64,000 nucleotides of DNA from Pseudomonas costantinii (GTDB lineage Bacteria; Pseudomonadota; Gammaproteobacteria; Pseudomonadales; Pseudomonadaceae). The notes beneath the pieces were generated by a model, which ran no database searches, was not told the DNA's origin, and saw only the letters and a program-made list of their open reading frames with translations. Location: positions 163,572 to 227,571 of the forward strand of contig NZ_MDDR01000025.1 in the NCBI RefSeq assembly GCF_001870435.1, written 5' to 3'. Below are positions 27,749-37,169 of this stretch, in pieces. A program made the translations under genes and the position numbers. Positions within the stretch are counted from its first letter, which is position 1; each line of letters begins with the position of its first letter.

Positions 27749-28645
27749 ATGAACAAGCTGGAACTGCTGCGCACCTTCGTACGGGTTACCGAACTGTCGA
27801 GTTTCACCCAGGCGGGTGAGAGCCTTGGTTTGCCACGCTCCACCGTGTCCGAGCATGTGCAGGCCCTCGAAGAACTGCTCGGCGCGCGTTTGTTACAACG
27901 CACCACGCGCAGGGTGCAGGCGACTCAGGACGGCCGTGTGCTGTATGAGCGCAGCAAGGATCTGCTGTCGCACATGGAAGAGCTGGAAGGCCTGTTTCGT
28001 CAGGACGAGGCGCAACTCACCGGGCGTATTCGCGTGGACATGCCGAATGTGATGGCGCGCGAATTGATCCTGCCGCGTCTGCCGCAATTCATGGCCGCGC
28101 ACCCGTTGATTGAGCTGGAAATCAGCACCACCGACCGCCAGGTCGACCTGCTGGCCGAAGGCTTCGATTGTGTACTGCGAGTGGGCGCGCAGCCGGATCA
28201 GTCGGTGGTGGCGCGGCTGCTCTGTAGCATGCCTATGATCAACTGTGTCAGCGCCGAGTATGTTGAACGCCACGGCGTGCCCAAGACCTTGGCCGACCTG
28301 GCGCATCACCAGTTGGTGCATTACGTGCGCCCGCTGGGTTCACGCTCGGCAGGCTTCGAATACCAGCTCGGCAACAAGGTGCATCGCATACCGATGGCCG
28401 GGCGGGTCACGGTCAACAGCACCGATGCGTATAAAGTGGCGTGCCTGGGTGGCTTTGGCATTACCCAAGTGCCGATCCTGGGCATTCGCGATTTACTCGA
28501 CAGCGGTGAGCTGGTGGCGGTATTGCCGGACTACCCGGCACCGGCGCTGGACGTGTCCCTGCTCTACGCGGGACAGCGGCATCTACCGCAGCGGGTACGG
28601 GTGTTCATGGATTGGCTGGCCGCCACGCTGCAATCCCGGCTCTAA
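27749..28645 (+). CDS. LysR-family regulator (CrgA-like)
   Basis: Regulator of 298 residues of the CrgA/YafC-type LysR branch: MNKLELLRTFVRVTELSSFTQAGESLGLPRSTVSEHVQALEELLGARLLQRTTRRVQ is the winged helix, and the effector domain has GFDCVLRVGAQPDQSVVARLL, typical for that branch. The gene is divergent from the SDR gene with about 100 bases between, and converges with 28642-29559 by a four-base overlap of stops. Likely controls the SDR gene. Confidence 0.9.
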   Translation: MNKLELLRTFVRVTELSSFTQAGESLGLPRSTVSEHVQALEELLGARLLQRTTRRVQATQDGRVLYERSKDLLSHMEELEGLFRQDEAQLTGRIRVDMPNVMARELILPRLPQFMAAHPLIELEISTTDRQVDLLAEGFDCVLRVGAQPDQSVVARLLCSMPMINCVSAEYVERHGVPKTLADLAHHQLVHYVRPLGSRSAGFEYQLGNKVHRIPMAGRVTVNSTDAYKVACLGGFGITQVPILGIRDLLDSGELVAVLPDYPAPALDVSLLYAGQRHLPQRVRVFMDWLAATLQSRL

Positions 28646-29559
28646 CGCCGGGCTGACAATTGCTGCGGTGCCAGGAAGGCGTCGTGGAAGTAGTCCCTAA
28701 ACGCCTGCATCGCGGGCGTAAACGTACGCTCGCGGTGCCAAGCCAGGCCGACGCTCATGGGCGCCACTGGGTCGGTGACGGTCAGGGTCTCGATGCGCTT
28801 GCCTTCCAGGGACCAAGGGCGGTGCACCAAATCCGACAAAATCGCCACACCGCTGCCATTGGCAACCATGCTGCGCACCGCCTCCACCGAACTGGTGCGC
28901 AGCCGCACCTTGGGTGTTTGCCCGGCCTGCTCCCAGTAGCGCATGGCGCTGTGTTCGGCCTCGTCGACGGTGAGTAGGATGTAGGGTTCTTCGGCCACAT
29001 CCGCCAGGCTCACGGCGCCGCGTTCGCACAGCGGGTGATGGCTGGGCAGCCATAGGCGGCGTTCCGAATTGAACAGGATTTCGGAGACGATATCCGGGTG
29101 AGTGAGGTTGGCCGTGAGCACCACCGCCATGTCGAACTGGCCGTCGAGCAGGCCGTGTTCGATGGCTTGGCGTTCCTGTTCGAAGACCTCGATGGTCACG
29201 TCCGGGTGCCAATGCTCCATGCGCTGCAAGTGGTGGGGCAGGAAATAACCCAGCACCGTGTAGCTGGCGGCGACCCGCAGCACGCCACTGGCGCGGTAGT
29301 CCGGCAAGGGGCTATTCAACGCGTCGTCGACGCTGCGCACGATCACATAGGCGCGGTTGAGAAAGTGCCGCCCGGCGTCGGTCAGGTTCATGCCCTGGGC
29401 CGAGCGCACAAACAGCTGCACGCCGAGCATGGCTTCCAGCTCCTTGATCGCCGTGGTCACCGCCGACTGGGAGATGTTCAGGTGAATCGCAGCCTGGGAG
29501 ATCTGGCCGATCTCGGCGGTGGCGACGAAGTAGCGGACTTGGCGCAAAGTCAGGGACAT
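28642..29559 (-). CDS. LysR-family regulator beside pxpABC
   Basis: Regulator of 305 residues: MSLTLRQVRYFVATAEIGQISQAAIHLNISQSAVTTAIKELEAMLGVQLF gives the HTH, and the effector domain begins at about 92. It is divergent from the pxpA-like gene at 29664 with about 104 bases between, so it is the likely controller of that operon. Its stop overlaps the neighbouring convergent LysR gene. Confidence 0.9.
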   Translation of the reverse strand: MSLTLRQVRYFVATAEIGQISQAAIHLNISQSAVTTAIKELEAMLGVQLFVRSAQGMNLTDAGRHFLNRAYVIVRSVDDALNSPLPDYRASGVLRVAASYTVLGYFLPHHLQRMEHWHPDVTIEVFEQERQAIEHGLLDGQFDMAVVLTANLTHPDIVSEILFNSERRLWLPSHHPLCERGAVSLADVAEEPYILLTVDEAEHSAMRYWEQAGQTPKVRLRTSSVEAVRSMVANGSGVAILSDLVHRPWSLEGKRIETLTVTDPVAPMSVGLAWHRERTFTPAMQAFRDYFHDAFLAPQQLSARR

Positions 29560-29663
29560 GGCTTTATCTGTTTTTCAGAAGATGCCCTATCTGATAATAG
29601 ATCTTCCCAAGGGGTCAAGCCGCAGCCTACTTTCAGCCATCACCTTTTGGCGGAGCAGTCCCG

Positions 29664-30422
29664 ATGCAGGCAGTGGATTTCAATTCGGATATGGGCGAAG
29701 GCTTCGGCCCCTGGACCATCGGCGATGGTGTCGACGCGGAACTGATGGCCTACATCAGCTCGGCCAATATCGCCACCGGCTTCCACGCCGGCGACCCCGG
29801 TACCATGCGCCGTACCATCGAGCGTGCCAAGCAATTGGGTGTGGCCATCGGCGCACATCCGGGCTTTCGCGACCTGGTCGGGTTTGGTCGCCGGCATATC
29901 AATGCGCCGGCCCAAGAACTGGTGGACGATATGCTTTACCAGCTCGGCGCCCTGCGCGAAATGGCCCGTGCCCAAGGCGTGACCCTGCAACATATCAAGC
30001 CCCATGGCGCGCTTTACATGCACTTGGCCCGCGACGAAGAGGCCGCGCGGCTGCTGGTGCAGAACCTGCAAATCATCGAACCGACACTGTTGCTGTACTG
30101 CATGCCCCACTCGGTGATCTGGCGTGTTGCCAAGGAGTTGGGGCAACCGGTGGTGCGGGAGTTTTATGCCGACCGTGCGTACGATCTCAGCGGTTCCATC
30201 GTGTTTACCCGCAATGTGCGCGCACTGGATCCTGCAACAGTCGCGGCGCGGGTTCTGCGTGCTTGTCAGACCGGGCTTGTACGCACCGTAGAAGGCGAAG
30301 ACCTGTTTATCGAATTCGACTCCATCTGCCTGCACAGCGACACCCCCGGCGCCCTGGAACTGGTGGAAGCCACCCGCGAAGCGTTGGACCAAGCGGGCAT
30401 CGACGTCAGAACACCCCAATAA
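29664..30422 (+). CDS. pxpA: 5-oxoprolinase subunit A (LamB/YcsF family)
   Basis: Protein of 252 residues. Signature pieces: [13 protein letters not shown] at the N-terminus, [16 protein letters not shown] (about 70-85), [13 protein letters not shown] and the closing [13 protein letters not shown]. PxpA works with PxpB and PxpC to open 5-oxo-L-proline to glutamate with ATP. First of a three-gene operon with a divergent LysR. The subunit B here is unusual, so the substrate may differ from 5-oxoproline. Confidence 0.85.
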   Translation: MQAVDFNSDMGEGFGPWTIGDGVDAELMAYISSANIATGFHAGDPGTMRRTIERAKQLGVAIGAHPGFRDLVGFGRRHINAPAQELVDDMLYQLGALREMARAQGVTLQHIKPHGALYMHLARDEEAARLLVQNLQIIEPTLLLYCMPHSVIWRVAKELGQPVVREFYADRAYDLSGSIVFTRNVRALDPATVAARVLRACQTGLVRTVEGEDLFIEFDSICLHSDTPGALELVEATREALDQAGIDVRTPQ

Positions 30423-30477
30423 GATCGAAACATTACTTTTTGCCTGCCTTTCTACAATGATTCCAAGAGGAACAGAC

Positions 30478-31356
30478 ATGGCCGAAACGACCCCCATCCG
30501 CTACAGCTTCGGCGGTGATGAACACCTGTTTGCCGAGGTCAGCGACAGCATGTCCCTGGAGGCTTTTTTCAAGGGCATGGCGGTGACCCGTGCAGTGGAG
30601 CGCCTGGCGCTGGAAGGCGTGCTGGATGTGTGCCTGGCCAATGCATCGTTCCAGATTCGCTTCGACCCTGACCGTATCGCGCCTCATGTATTGCTCGACG
30701 CTGTGCAAAGCGCCGAAGCCCAGGCGGTGGCCGAACGCACCTTGCACACGCGCATTATCGAAATCCCGGTGCTCTACAACGACCCGTGGACCCATGAAAC
30801 CCTGATGCGTTTTCGTGACCGTCATCAAGACCCCAGCGGTACGGATCTGGAATACGCGGCGCGCATCAATGGTCTGGCGGACGTCGACGCGTTTATCGCC
30901 GCCCACAGTGGCGCGCCGTGGTTTGTGTCGATTGTCGGTTTTGTCGCGGGCTTGCCGTTCATGTTCCAAATGGTCGAGCGCGAGCGCCAATTGCAGGTGC
31001 CCAAGTACCTGCGCCCGCGTACCGACACGCCAAAATTGACCCTCGGCCATGGCGGCTGTTTCGGCTGTATCTACTCGGTGCGCGGCGCCGGTGGTTACCA
31101 GATGTTCGGCGTGACCCCGGCACCGATCTACGACCCGGCGCAGCAGTTGGCGTACCTCAAGGAACACATGGTGTTCTTTCGCCCAGGCGACATTGTGCAA
31201 TTCAAACCGATGGACCGAGAGGCCTACGACCTGGCCGTCGCCGAAGTGGACGCCGGACGTTTCGACCTGCGCATTCGCCCGGTAGAGTTTTCCCTCGACG
31301 CCTTTCTTGCCGACCCCATCGGCTACCCGAAAACCTTGCAGGAGGCGCTGGCATGA
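30478..31356 (+). CDS. 5-oxoprolinase subunit B-like, enlarged and divergent
   Basis: Protein of 292 residues in the position of PxpB/KipI (allophanate hydrolase subunit 1 fold), but longer than the usual 220-240. Start at 30478 follows AAGAGGAACAGAC. The family core IVGFVAGLPFMF and GGYQMFGVTPAPIYDP can be lined up with the family (GF.PGFpY, GGW.l.GrTp), yet the strand between reads GHGGCFGCIYSVRGAG rather than the common ProArg-x-ValProAlaGlySer. The stop overlaps the pxpC start (ATGA), so they are co-translated. Family membership is likely, exact activity uncertain. Confidence 0.7.
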   Translation: MAETTPIRYSFGGDEHLFAEVSDSMSLEAFFKGMAVTRAVERLALEGVLDVCLANASFQIRFDPDRIAPHVLLDAVQSAEAQAVAERTLHTRIIEIPVLYNDPWTHETLMRFRDRHQDPSGTDLEYAARINGLADVDAFIAAHSGAPWFVSIVGFVAGLPFMFQMVERERQLQVPKYLRPRTDTPKLTLGHGGCFGCIYSVRGAGGYQMFGVTPAPIYDPAQQLAYLKEHMVFFRPGDIVQFKPMDREAYDLAVAEVDAGRFDLRIRPVEFSLDAFLADPIGYPKTLQEALA

Positions 31357-32327
31357 TCAAGGTCCTCAAACCCGGCCTTGCCACCTCTGTGCAAGACCTT
31401 GGCCGCGAAGGTTATTACCACCTGGGCATTCCGCCTTCGGGCGCGTTGGACCAATACGCGTTGAGTGCGGCCAACCATTTGGTGGGCAATCCGGTGGGTG
31501 CGGCGGGCCTGGAATGTACGTTGATCGGGCCCGAGTTGGAGTTTCAGCAGGACACACTGGTGGCACTCAGCGGGGCCTTGATGTCGCCGCGCCTGGACGG
31601 TGAGGTGGTGCACCAGGACACCGCGTTCCAGGTGCGCGCGGGACAGGTGTTGCGCTTTGAATTTCCCAAGGCCGGAGCCCGCGCTTATCTCGCCGTGGCG
31701 GGGGGGATTGATGTGCCGCTGGTACTCGGCAGTCGCTCGACCTACACCCTCGGTGCGCTGGGTGGGTTTAAGGGGCGGCGCTTGCAGGAAGGTGACGAAC
31801 TGCCCATCGGTGAGCCCAGTGGACAGGGGCGAGCGGGTAATAGTCTGCCGATGGCCTTGCGTCGGTCGGTGGGCGGTGACGTGACCTTGCGCGTAGTACC
31901 GGGGCTGTATTACGAACGCCTGACGTCTGCTGCCAAAAGCAGCTTTTTTGCCGAGCCGTGGACGGTGGGTTCCGAGGCGGATCGCATCGGCTATCGCTTC
32001 AAGGGTGGCAGTGCGCTGAGCTTTCAGCCACGGGAGCAGCCGTTTGGCGCGGGGTCTGATCCGTCGAACATCGTCGACAGTTGCTACCCGATTGGTTCGA
32101 TACAAGTCCCGGCCGGGTTAGAGCCGATTGTGCTGCATCGGGATGCGGTATCGGGCGGTGGTTACGCGATGATCGGTACGGTGATCAGCGCGGACCTGGA
32201 CTTGATTGGGCAGATGCAGCCGAACCAAAGGGCGGGGTTTGTGGCGGTGACATTGGAGGAAGCGCTGGAGGCGCGGCGGATCTACAAAAAACGGCTCAAG
32301 GCCATGGCCGGACTCTTCAATCACTGA
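31353..32327 (+). CDS. pxpC: 5-oxoprolinase subunit C (KipA family)
   Basis: Protein of 324 residues, family size. MIKVLKPGLATSVQDLGREGYYHLGIPPSGALDQYAL is the standard N-terminus of biotin-dependent carboxylase-like/allophanate hydrolase subunit 2 proteins; GARAYLAVAGGIDVPLVLGSRSTY and YPIGSIQVPAGLEPIVLHRDAVSGGGYAMIGTVIS follow. Start overlaps the previous stop. It completes the A-B-C trio. A REP hairpin follows the stop. Confidence 0.85.
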   Translation: MIKVLKPGLATSVQDLGREGYYHLGIPPSGALDQYALSAANHLVGNPVGAAGLECTLIGPELEFQQDTLVALSGALMSPRLDGEVVHQDTAFQVRAGQVLRFEFPKAGARAYLAVAGGIDVPLVLGSRSTYTLGALGGFKGRRLQEGDELPIGEPSGQGRAGNSLPMALRRSVGGDVTLRVVPGLYYERLTSAAKSSFFAEPWTVGSEADRIGYRFKGGSALSFQPREQPFGAGSDPSNIVDSCYPIGSIQVPAGLEPIVLHRDAVSGGGYAMIGTVISADLDLIGQMQPNQRAGFVAVTLEEALEARRIYKKRLKAMAGLFNH

Positions 32328-32341
32328 AGCAATACAAAACC

Positions 32342-32373
32342 AAATGTGGGAGCGGGCTTGCTCCCACATGTTT
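32342..32373. repeat. REP-like hairpin
   Basis: AAATGTGGGAGC mirrored by GCTCCCACATGTTT between the converging pxpC and phosphate transporter genes; may work as a two-sided terminator. Confidence 0.85.
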
Positions 32374-32386
32374 TAACGGTGCTGTG

Positions 32387-34003
32387 TCAGAAGAGCTTGG
32401 TGAACAACCAGTACAAACTACCCGACAATAAAATCGCCGCCGGCAACGTCAGCACCCAGGCCATCAGCAAATTGCGGATGGTCTTCATCTGCAAGCCACC
32501 ACCGTTGGCCACCATGGTCCCCGCCACACCCGACGACAACACATGGGTGGTCGACACCGGCAAGCCATACATATCCGCCGCACCGATGGTCAGCATCGCT
32601 ACCATTTCCGCCGAGGCGCCTTGGGCGTAAGTCAGGTGCGTCTTGCCGATTTTCTCGCCCACCGTCACCACGATGCGCTTCCAGCCGACCATGGTCCCCA
32701 GCCCCAGGGCGATGGCCACGGCGATCTTCACCCACAGCGGGATAAAACGCGTGGACGTGTCGATCTGGTCTTTGAACAGTTTCAGTTTGCCTTGGGTGTC
32801 GGCGTCGAAGTTGCCCACCTTGTCCTTGTCCATCAGGCGAATGGTTTCGCTGGCCAGGTACATGTCGTTACGTACGTTGCCGACGGCTTCGGCGGGCACT
32901 TTGGCCAGGGAGCCGTAGCCTTTCACTTCTTCACCGATCTTGCCGGCGAGGGCGGCGAGGGCGGGCACCAGCTCCGGCGTGGCTTCCTTGGTACGTACGT
33001 AGGTTGAGAGGATCGGTCGCGGGTCGCCCGACACTACTTGCGGCGCACTTTTCGTCAAGGCGACCTGGGTGACTTCGGCCACCGCCGCAAACTGCATCGT
33101 CTGCTCGGCGGGCATGGTGCGGTTCAGTGCATAGGCCATCGGCAGAGTGCCGACCAGGATCAACATGATCAGGCCCATGCCTTTCTGCCCATCGTTGGAG
33201 CCGTGAGCGAAGGACACGCCGGTGCAGGTAACAATCAGCATGCCGCGAATCCACCATGGCGGCGGGGTGTCGCCCTTCGGGGCTTTGTACAGCGAGCGGT
33301 TTTTTACAAAGGCGCGCAGGGCCAACAGCAGCAACGCCGCAAAGGCAAAGCCGATCAGCGGCGACAGCAGTAAGGCATAACCGATCTTGATCGCCTGGCC
33401 CCAATCCACACCGCTGGTGCCGTCACGGCCGTGCATCAAGGCGTTTGCCACGCCGACGCCGATGATCGAGCCAATCAAGGTGTGGGACGAGGAGGCCGGC
33501 AAACCCAGCCACCAAGTACCGAGGTTCCACAGGATGGCCGCGATCAGCAGGGCGAAGATCATCGCGAAACCGGCCGATGAGCCCACCTGCAAAATCAGCT
33601 CAACCGGCAGCAGGGCGATGATCCCGAACGCCACCGCGCCGCTGGACAGCAGCACCCCGAGGAAGTTGAAAAAGCCCGACCACACCACCGCAAAATGCGG
33701 CGGCAGCGAGTTGGTGTAAATCACCGTCGCGACGGCGTTGGCGGTGTCGTGAAAACCGTTGACGAACTCAAAGCCCAGGGCGATCAACAGCGCCACGCCG
33801 AGCAGCAGGAACGGCGTCCAGGTGGTGACCACCGTGCCCAGTTCATGCATGTCGTGCATCAGGCTGTAGGCGGTAAACAACAGGCCCATGGCGAGCACGG
33901 CCAGGAAGATGATCACTGTCACCAGGCTGGGTTTTTTGTCCAGCCTGGGTTTGGGGTCAGCGTGTGACGCGGTAGAGGAGGCAGTCAGGGAAGGGGTGGC
34001 CAT
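32387..34003 (-). CDS. pitA: Low-affinity inorganic phosphate transporter
   Basis: Inner-membrane protein of 538 residues of the PiT family. The two inverted family signatures are present: FVNGFHDTANAVATVIYTNSL near 82 and FAHGSNDGQKGMGLIMLILVG near 270, both with the Asn-Asp-type core (here His-Asp in the first). About eleven hydrophobic segments; a soluble loop of some 150 residues (about 295-430) separates the halves, usual for PitA. It imports metal-phosphate with protons. The gene stands alone between two REP elements. Confidence 0.92.
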   Translation of the reverse strand: MATPSLTASSTASHADPKPRLDKKPSLVTVIIFLAVLAMGLLFTAYSLMHDMHELGTVVTTWTPFLLLGVALLIALGFEFVNGFHDTANAVATVIYTNSLPPHFAVVWSGFFNFLGVLLSSGAVAFGIIALLPVELILQVGSSAGFAMIFALLIAAILWNLGTWWLGLPASSSHTLIGSIIGVGVANALMHGRDGTSGVDWGQAIKIGYALLLSPLIGFAFAALLLLALRAFVKNRSLYKAPKGDTPPPWWIRGMLIVTCTGVSFAHGSNDGQKGMGLIMLILVGTLPMAYALNRTMPAEQTMQFAAVAEVTQVALTKSAPQVVSGDPRPILSTYVRTKEATPELVPALAALAGKIGEEVKGYGSLAKVPAEAVGNVRNDMYLASETIRLMDKDKVGNFDADTQGKLKLFKDQIDTSTRFIPLWVKIAVAIALGLGTMVGWKRIVVTVGEKIGKTHLTYAQGASAEMVAMLTIGAADMYGLPVSTTHVLSSGVAGTMVANGGGLQMKTIRNLLMAWVLTLPAAILLSGSLYWLFTKLF

Positions 34004-34130
34004 GCCGGAGCATCCAGAGTGAGGAGGATGGCGTTCATGATCATTGCAGAATGTTACAGAGATGCTGCGGTAAGTCAGTGTTTAGGAGATTGGGGGTGCC
34101 ACTGGTCTACAAATCACTTGAGTTCATCCC

Positions 34131-34242
34131 GTAGCAGCTGTCGAGCGCCAGCGAGGCTGCGTTGGGCGCGCCTCGGTACCAAGTCAGGCTTGATAACAGC
34201 GGTGCTCCCAACGCAGCCTTGCTGGCAGCTCGACAGCTGCTA
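34131..34242. repeat. Inverted pair of Pseudomonas repeats
   Basis: GTAGCAGCTGTCGAGCGCCA at the left and its near-mirror at 34207-34242; same element as 297-401. It lies between the PitA and ZntB genes. Confidence 0.8.
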
Positions 34243-34256
34243 TGCGAAGTTTGGCG

Positions 34257-35279
34257 CTAGTAGTCTTTACGTTTGCGGAACGCCCAACGCCCGGCAATCA
34301 AGGTAAACGTCGCCACCAACGCCACCAGAATCCAAAACCCCTCCGGGTCGGTCGAAAGCGGCACGCCGCCCACGTTCATGCCGAAAAAACCGGCGATGAT
34401 GTTGATCGGCAGCGCCAGCACCGTCACCACCGTGAGGGTGAACAGCGTGCGGTTACTCTGCTCGTTGAGATTGGCGGCGATCTCTTCCTGCAACAACTTG
34501 ATTCGCTCGCCCAGGGTCATCAGGTCGTTGATGATCAGCGCAAACTCCTCAGTGGATTTACGCAGTTCCTTCACGTCTTCCTTTTGCAGCCACTGCGGCG
34601 GGCGATTAAGCAGGCGTAGCAATGAACCAGGCTCCAGCGCCAGCAGGCGTTGCAGACGCACCAGCACCCGGCGCGCCGCACCGAGTTCGGCACGGTTGGT
34701 GGACAGGCGCGAGGACAGCAACTGGTCTTCGATATGGTCGACGCTGAGGCTGGTCTTGCGCACGATTTGCGTCAGCACCTCACCCTGATCGCGCAGTAAA
34801 TGCACCAGCAACTCCAGTGGCGAGCGAAAGCGTTCACCGGCCTTCACCGACGAGCGCAATTTATCCACCGAGTGCAACGGTTGCAGGCGTGCGCTGACCA
34901 GCAAACGGCTGCGGGCGCACACCCACAGCGTAGAAATATCCGACGAGACCATGCTGCTGAAGTTGAACACCACGTCGTTGACCACCGCCAGCAACGCCGA
35001 GTCGACGTGTTCGATACGGGTCGAGCGCGAGCCTTCGTGCAGGGCTTCGAAGAACTCATCCGGCAGCGCCAGGTGTGCCTGCATCCACCGCTCACAAGCG
35101 GCATGGGCCAGGTTCAGGTGCAGCCACAGAAACTCATCCGGGTCTTGCGGTTGCTGTAAGGCTGCAAGCGCGGTAGCTGAATCAATCTGCTGGCCCTTTT
35201 CACCGGGGCGAAAACGAAAACCGTAAAGCAGGCCAAACAGATCGGGATCCTGGTGGCCGTGGTCAATGCTGTGGTTCAT
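34257..35279 (-). CDS. zntB: ZntB-like zinc transporter (CorA family)
   Basis: Membrane protein of 340 residues: a large cytosolic N-terminal domain (about 1-275) with a long helix (ELGAARRVLVRLQRLLALE, EDVKELRKSTEEFALIINDLMTL), then two C-terminal helices joined by the family pore motif GMNVGGVP. The G-M-N sequence marks CorA/ZntB; the N-terminal domain is like ZntB. Such proteins move Zn2+ with protons, so zinc uptake or efflux. Alone, with a repeat after its stop. Confidence 0.88.
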   Translation of the reverse strand: MNHSIDHGHQDPDLFGLLYGFRFRPGEKGQQIDSATALAALQQPQDPDEFLWLHLNLAHAACERWMQAHLALPDEFFEALHEGSRSTRIEHVDSALLAVVNDVVFNFSSMVSSDISTLWVCARSRLLVSARLQPLHSVDKLRSSVKAGERFRSPLELLVHLLRDQGEVLTQIVRKTSLSVDHIEDQLLSSRLSTNRAELGAARRVLVRLQRLLALEPGSLLRLLNRPPQWLQKEDVKELRKSTEEFALIINDLMTLGERIKLLQEEIAANLNEQSNRTLFTLTVVTVLALPINIIAGFFGMNVGGVPLSTDPEGFWILVALVATFTLIAGRWAFRKRKDY

Positions 35280-35540
35280 GGAGGCTCGCAGAGAAAGCGC
35301 CTGTAGGACGTTTCACAGGTTCGCGTGGGCGAATCATTGCAAGTAAATTTGACAAAAATGTGACGGTTTGAGGTGTGCTCGGGTAATAAGACACTTTTTT
35401 GACCACTGGTCAGATAGCCTCAAGAAGCGTCTGAGGCAGCCGATTCAGCGCATGAGCATTCTGTGGACCAGCGGTGCTTTTGATGACAGGGAAGTTGCGG
35501 CGTGCATTCAACACCTTCCCTGTATCGAGGCTTTACCCCG

Positions 35541-37169
35541 ATGAATGTTTTGCGAACCTCCTTAAGAGCACAAATCTTGTCGTTGCTCGGTGGCAGTCTG
35601 CTGGCGATGCTGTTGATCGCCCTGGCGTGTTTCAATTTCCTCTCTAACGGCGTGCAGAGTTATCGCAACTTGATCGAAGGGCCCTTGCTCACTTCACAGT
35701 TGATAGACGAAGCCAACCTGCAATTTAAGGTGCAGGTGCAGGAATGGAAAAACGTTTTGCTGCGTGGCAAGTCGCCTCAGGACATGGAGAAGTATTGGGG
35801 CCAGTTCCAGGATCGGCAACGTGATGTGCAAGGCATCCTCACGCGGTTGGTCACTCAGACGAATGATGACCCGAGCTTGAGCCGGCGCATTGATGCCCTG
35901 CGTCAGGAACATCAGCAACTTGGCGTCGCCTATCAGAAAGGGCGCGACACCTACTTGGCCGCTGGCGCCGATCCGGTTGCCGGCGACAACGCAGTTAAAG
36001 GTGTCGACCGTGCCACCAGCGAACAGATGAGCGCTCTGGTCAGCGATCTGCGCGCTCAGGGTCGCCAACAATCCCTTGCCATCAGTGCCTATGCCGAACG
36101 TACAGTGATGGTGGGTTTGGCGATTATGTTGCTGTCCGGTGCCGTGATCGGTGTGTTCAGTTTGTTGTTGATCAATCGCAACTTGATCCTGCCGATCCGT
36201 GGTTTGATCGACTACGTGACCCAACTGAGTCATGGCCGCTTTGCCGAGCGAGTCGCCAGTCGTCGTCAGGATGAACTGGGCCATTTGGCTGGCGCAGCAA
36301 ATACTTTGCGCGACTTCCTCGCCGAAACCTTTAGCCGCTTGCAACACAGTGCTACCGATCTGGTCAGCGCCAGTGGCGAGTTGAATTCGATTGCGGGACA
36401 GATGGCGACCGGCACCCACGAGCAATTCAACCGCACCGACCAAGTGGCTACGGCGATGACCGAAATGTCCGCTACCGCCCAAGAAGTGGCACGTCACGCT
36501 GCCAGTGCCTCGCGCGCTGCTGATGAGGCAGACCAATCGGCTCGTGAAGGTGGCGAAGTGATGCAGGTTACCATCGCTACCATCGGCCAGATGCGCGATG
36601 AAATCCTCAACACCGGCACCATCATTCGCCGCCTGGAAGCCGACAGTGTGCGCATCGGTAAGGTATTGGAAGTGATTCGGGGGATCGCCGAGCAGACTAA
36701 CCTGCTCGCACTCAACGCTGCCATTGAAGCCGCGCGGGCAGGCGAGGCTGGCCGTGGCTTTGCGGTGGTCGCCGATGAAGTACGCAGTCTGGCGCAACGC
36801 ACGGCTGCGTCGATCATCGAGATCAACCAGATCATTCACGCGGTACAAACGGGCGCGGTAGAGGCGGCCAAGGCGATTATCAGCGGCCAGTCGTGCAGCG
36901 ATGACAGCGTGGCAAAAGTCACCGAGGCCGGTGCCATGCTCAATCAGATCACCCTGGCTGTGGAAGCGATCCGCGATATGAATCGTCAAATTGCGACAGC
37001 AGCGGAAGAACAAACCTCGGTGGCCGAGGATATCTCTCGCAATATCACGCAGATCACCCAAGTGGCCACCGCTAACCTGAACAATGTGCAGCGCACCGAG
37101 GCGGCAAGTGTGAACCTGCGTGGGTTATCGGGTGAGCTGAATGATGTTACGGCGCGCCTTGGCGCGTGA
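35541..37169 (+). CDS. Transmembrane chemoreceptor (MCP)
   Basis: Receptor of 542 residues. I start at ATG 35541. TM1 is [21 protein letters not shown] (about 11-31), then a four-helix-type periplasmic sensor domain (about 32-195) with the conserved [30 protein letters not shown]2 [26 protein letters not shown] ([18 protein letters not shown]), and a signalling domain with tip [34 protein letters not shown]. No C-terminal CheR-binding pentapeptide is seen. Ligand not predictable. It ends exactly where the convergent kinase gene ends. Confidence 0.92.
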   Translation: MNVLRTSLRAQILSLLGGSLLAMLLIALACFNFLSNGVQSYRNLIEGPLLTSQLIDEANLQFKVQVQEWKNVLLRGKSPQDMEKYWGQFQDRQRDVQGILTRLVTQTNDDPSLSRRIDALRQEHQQLGVAYQKGRDTYLAAGADPVAGDNAVKGVDRATSEQMSALVSDLRAQGRQQSLAISAYAERTVMVGLAIMLLSGAVIGVFSLLLINRNLILPIRGLIDYVTQLSHGRFAERVASRRQDELGHLAGAANTLRDFLAETFSRLQHSATDLVSASGELNSIAGQMATGTHEQFNRTDQVATAMTEMSATAQEVARHAASASRAADEADQSAREGGEVMQVTIATIGQMRDEILNTGTIIRRLEADSVRIGKVLEVIRGIAEQTNLLALNAAIEAARAGEAGRGFAVVADEVRSLAQRTAASIIEINQIIHAVQTGAVEAAKAIISGQSCSDDSVAKVTEAGAMLNQITLAVEAIRDMNRQIATAAEEQTSVAEDISRNITQITQVATANLNNVQRTEAASVNLRGLSGELNDVTARLGA

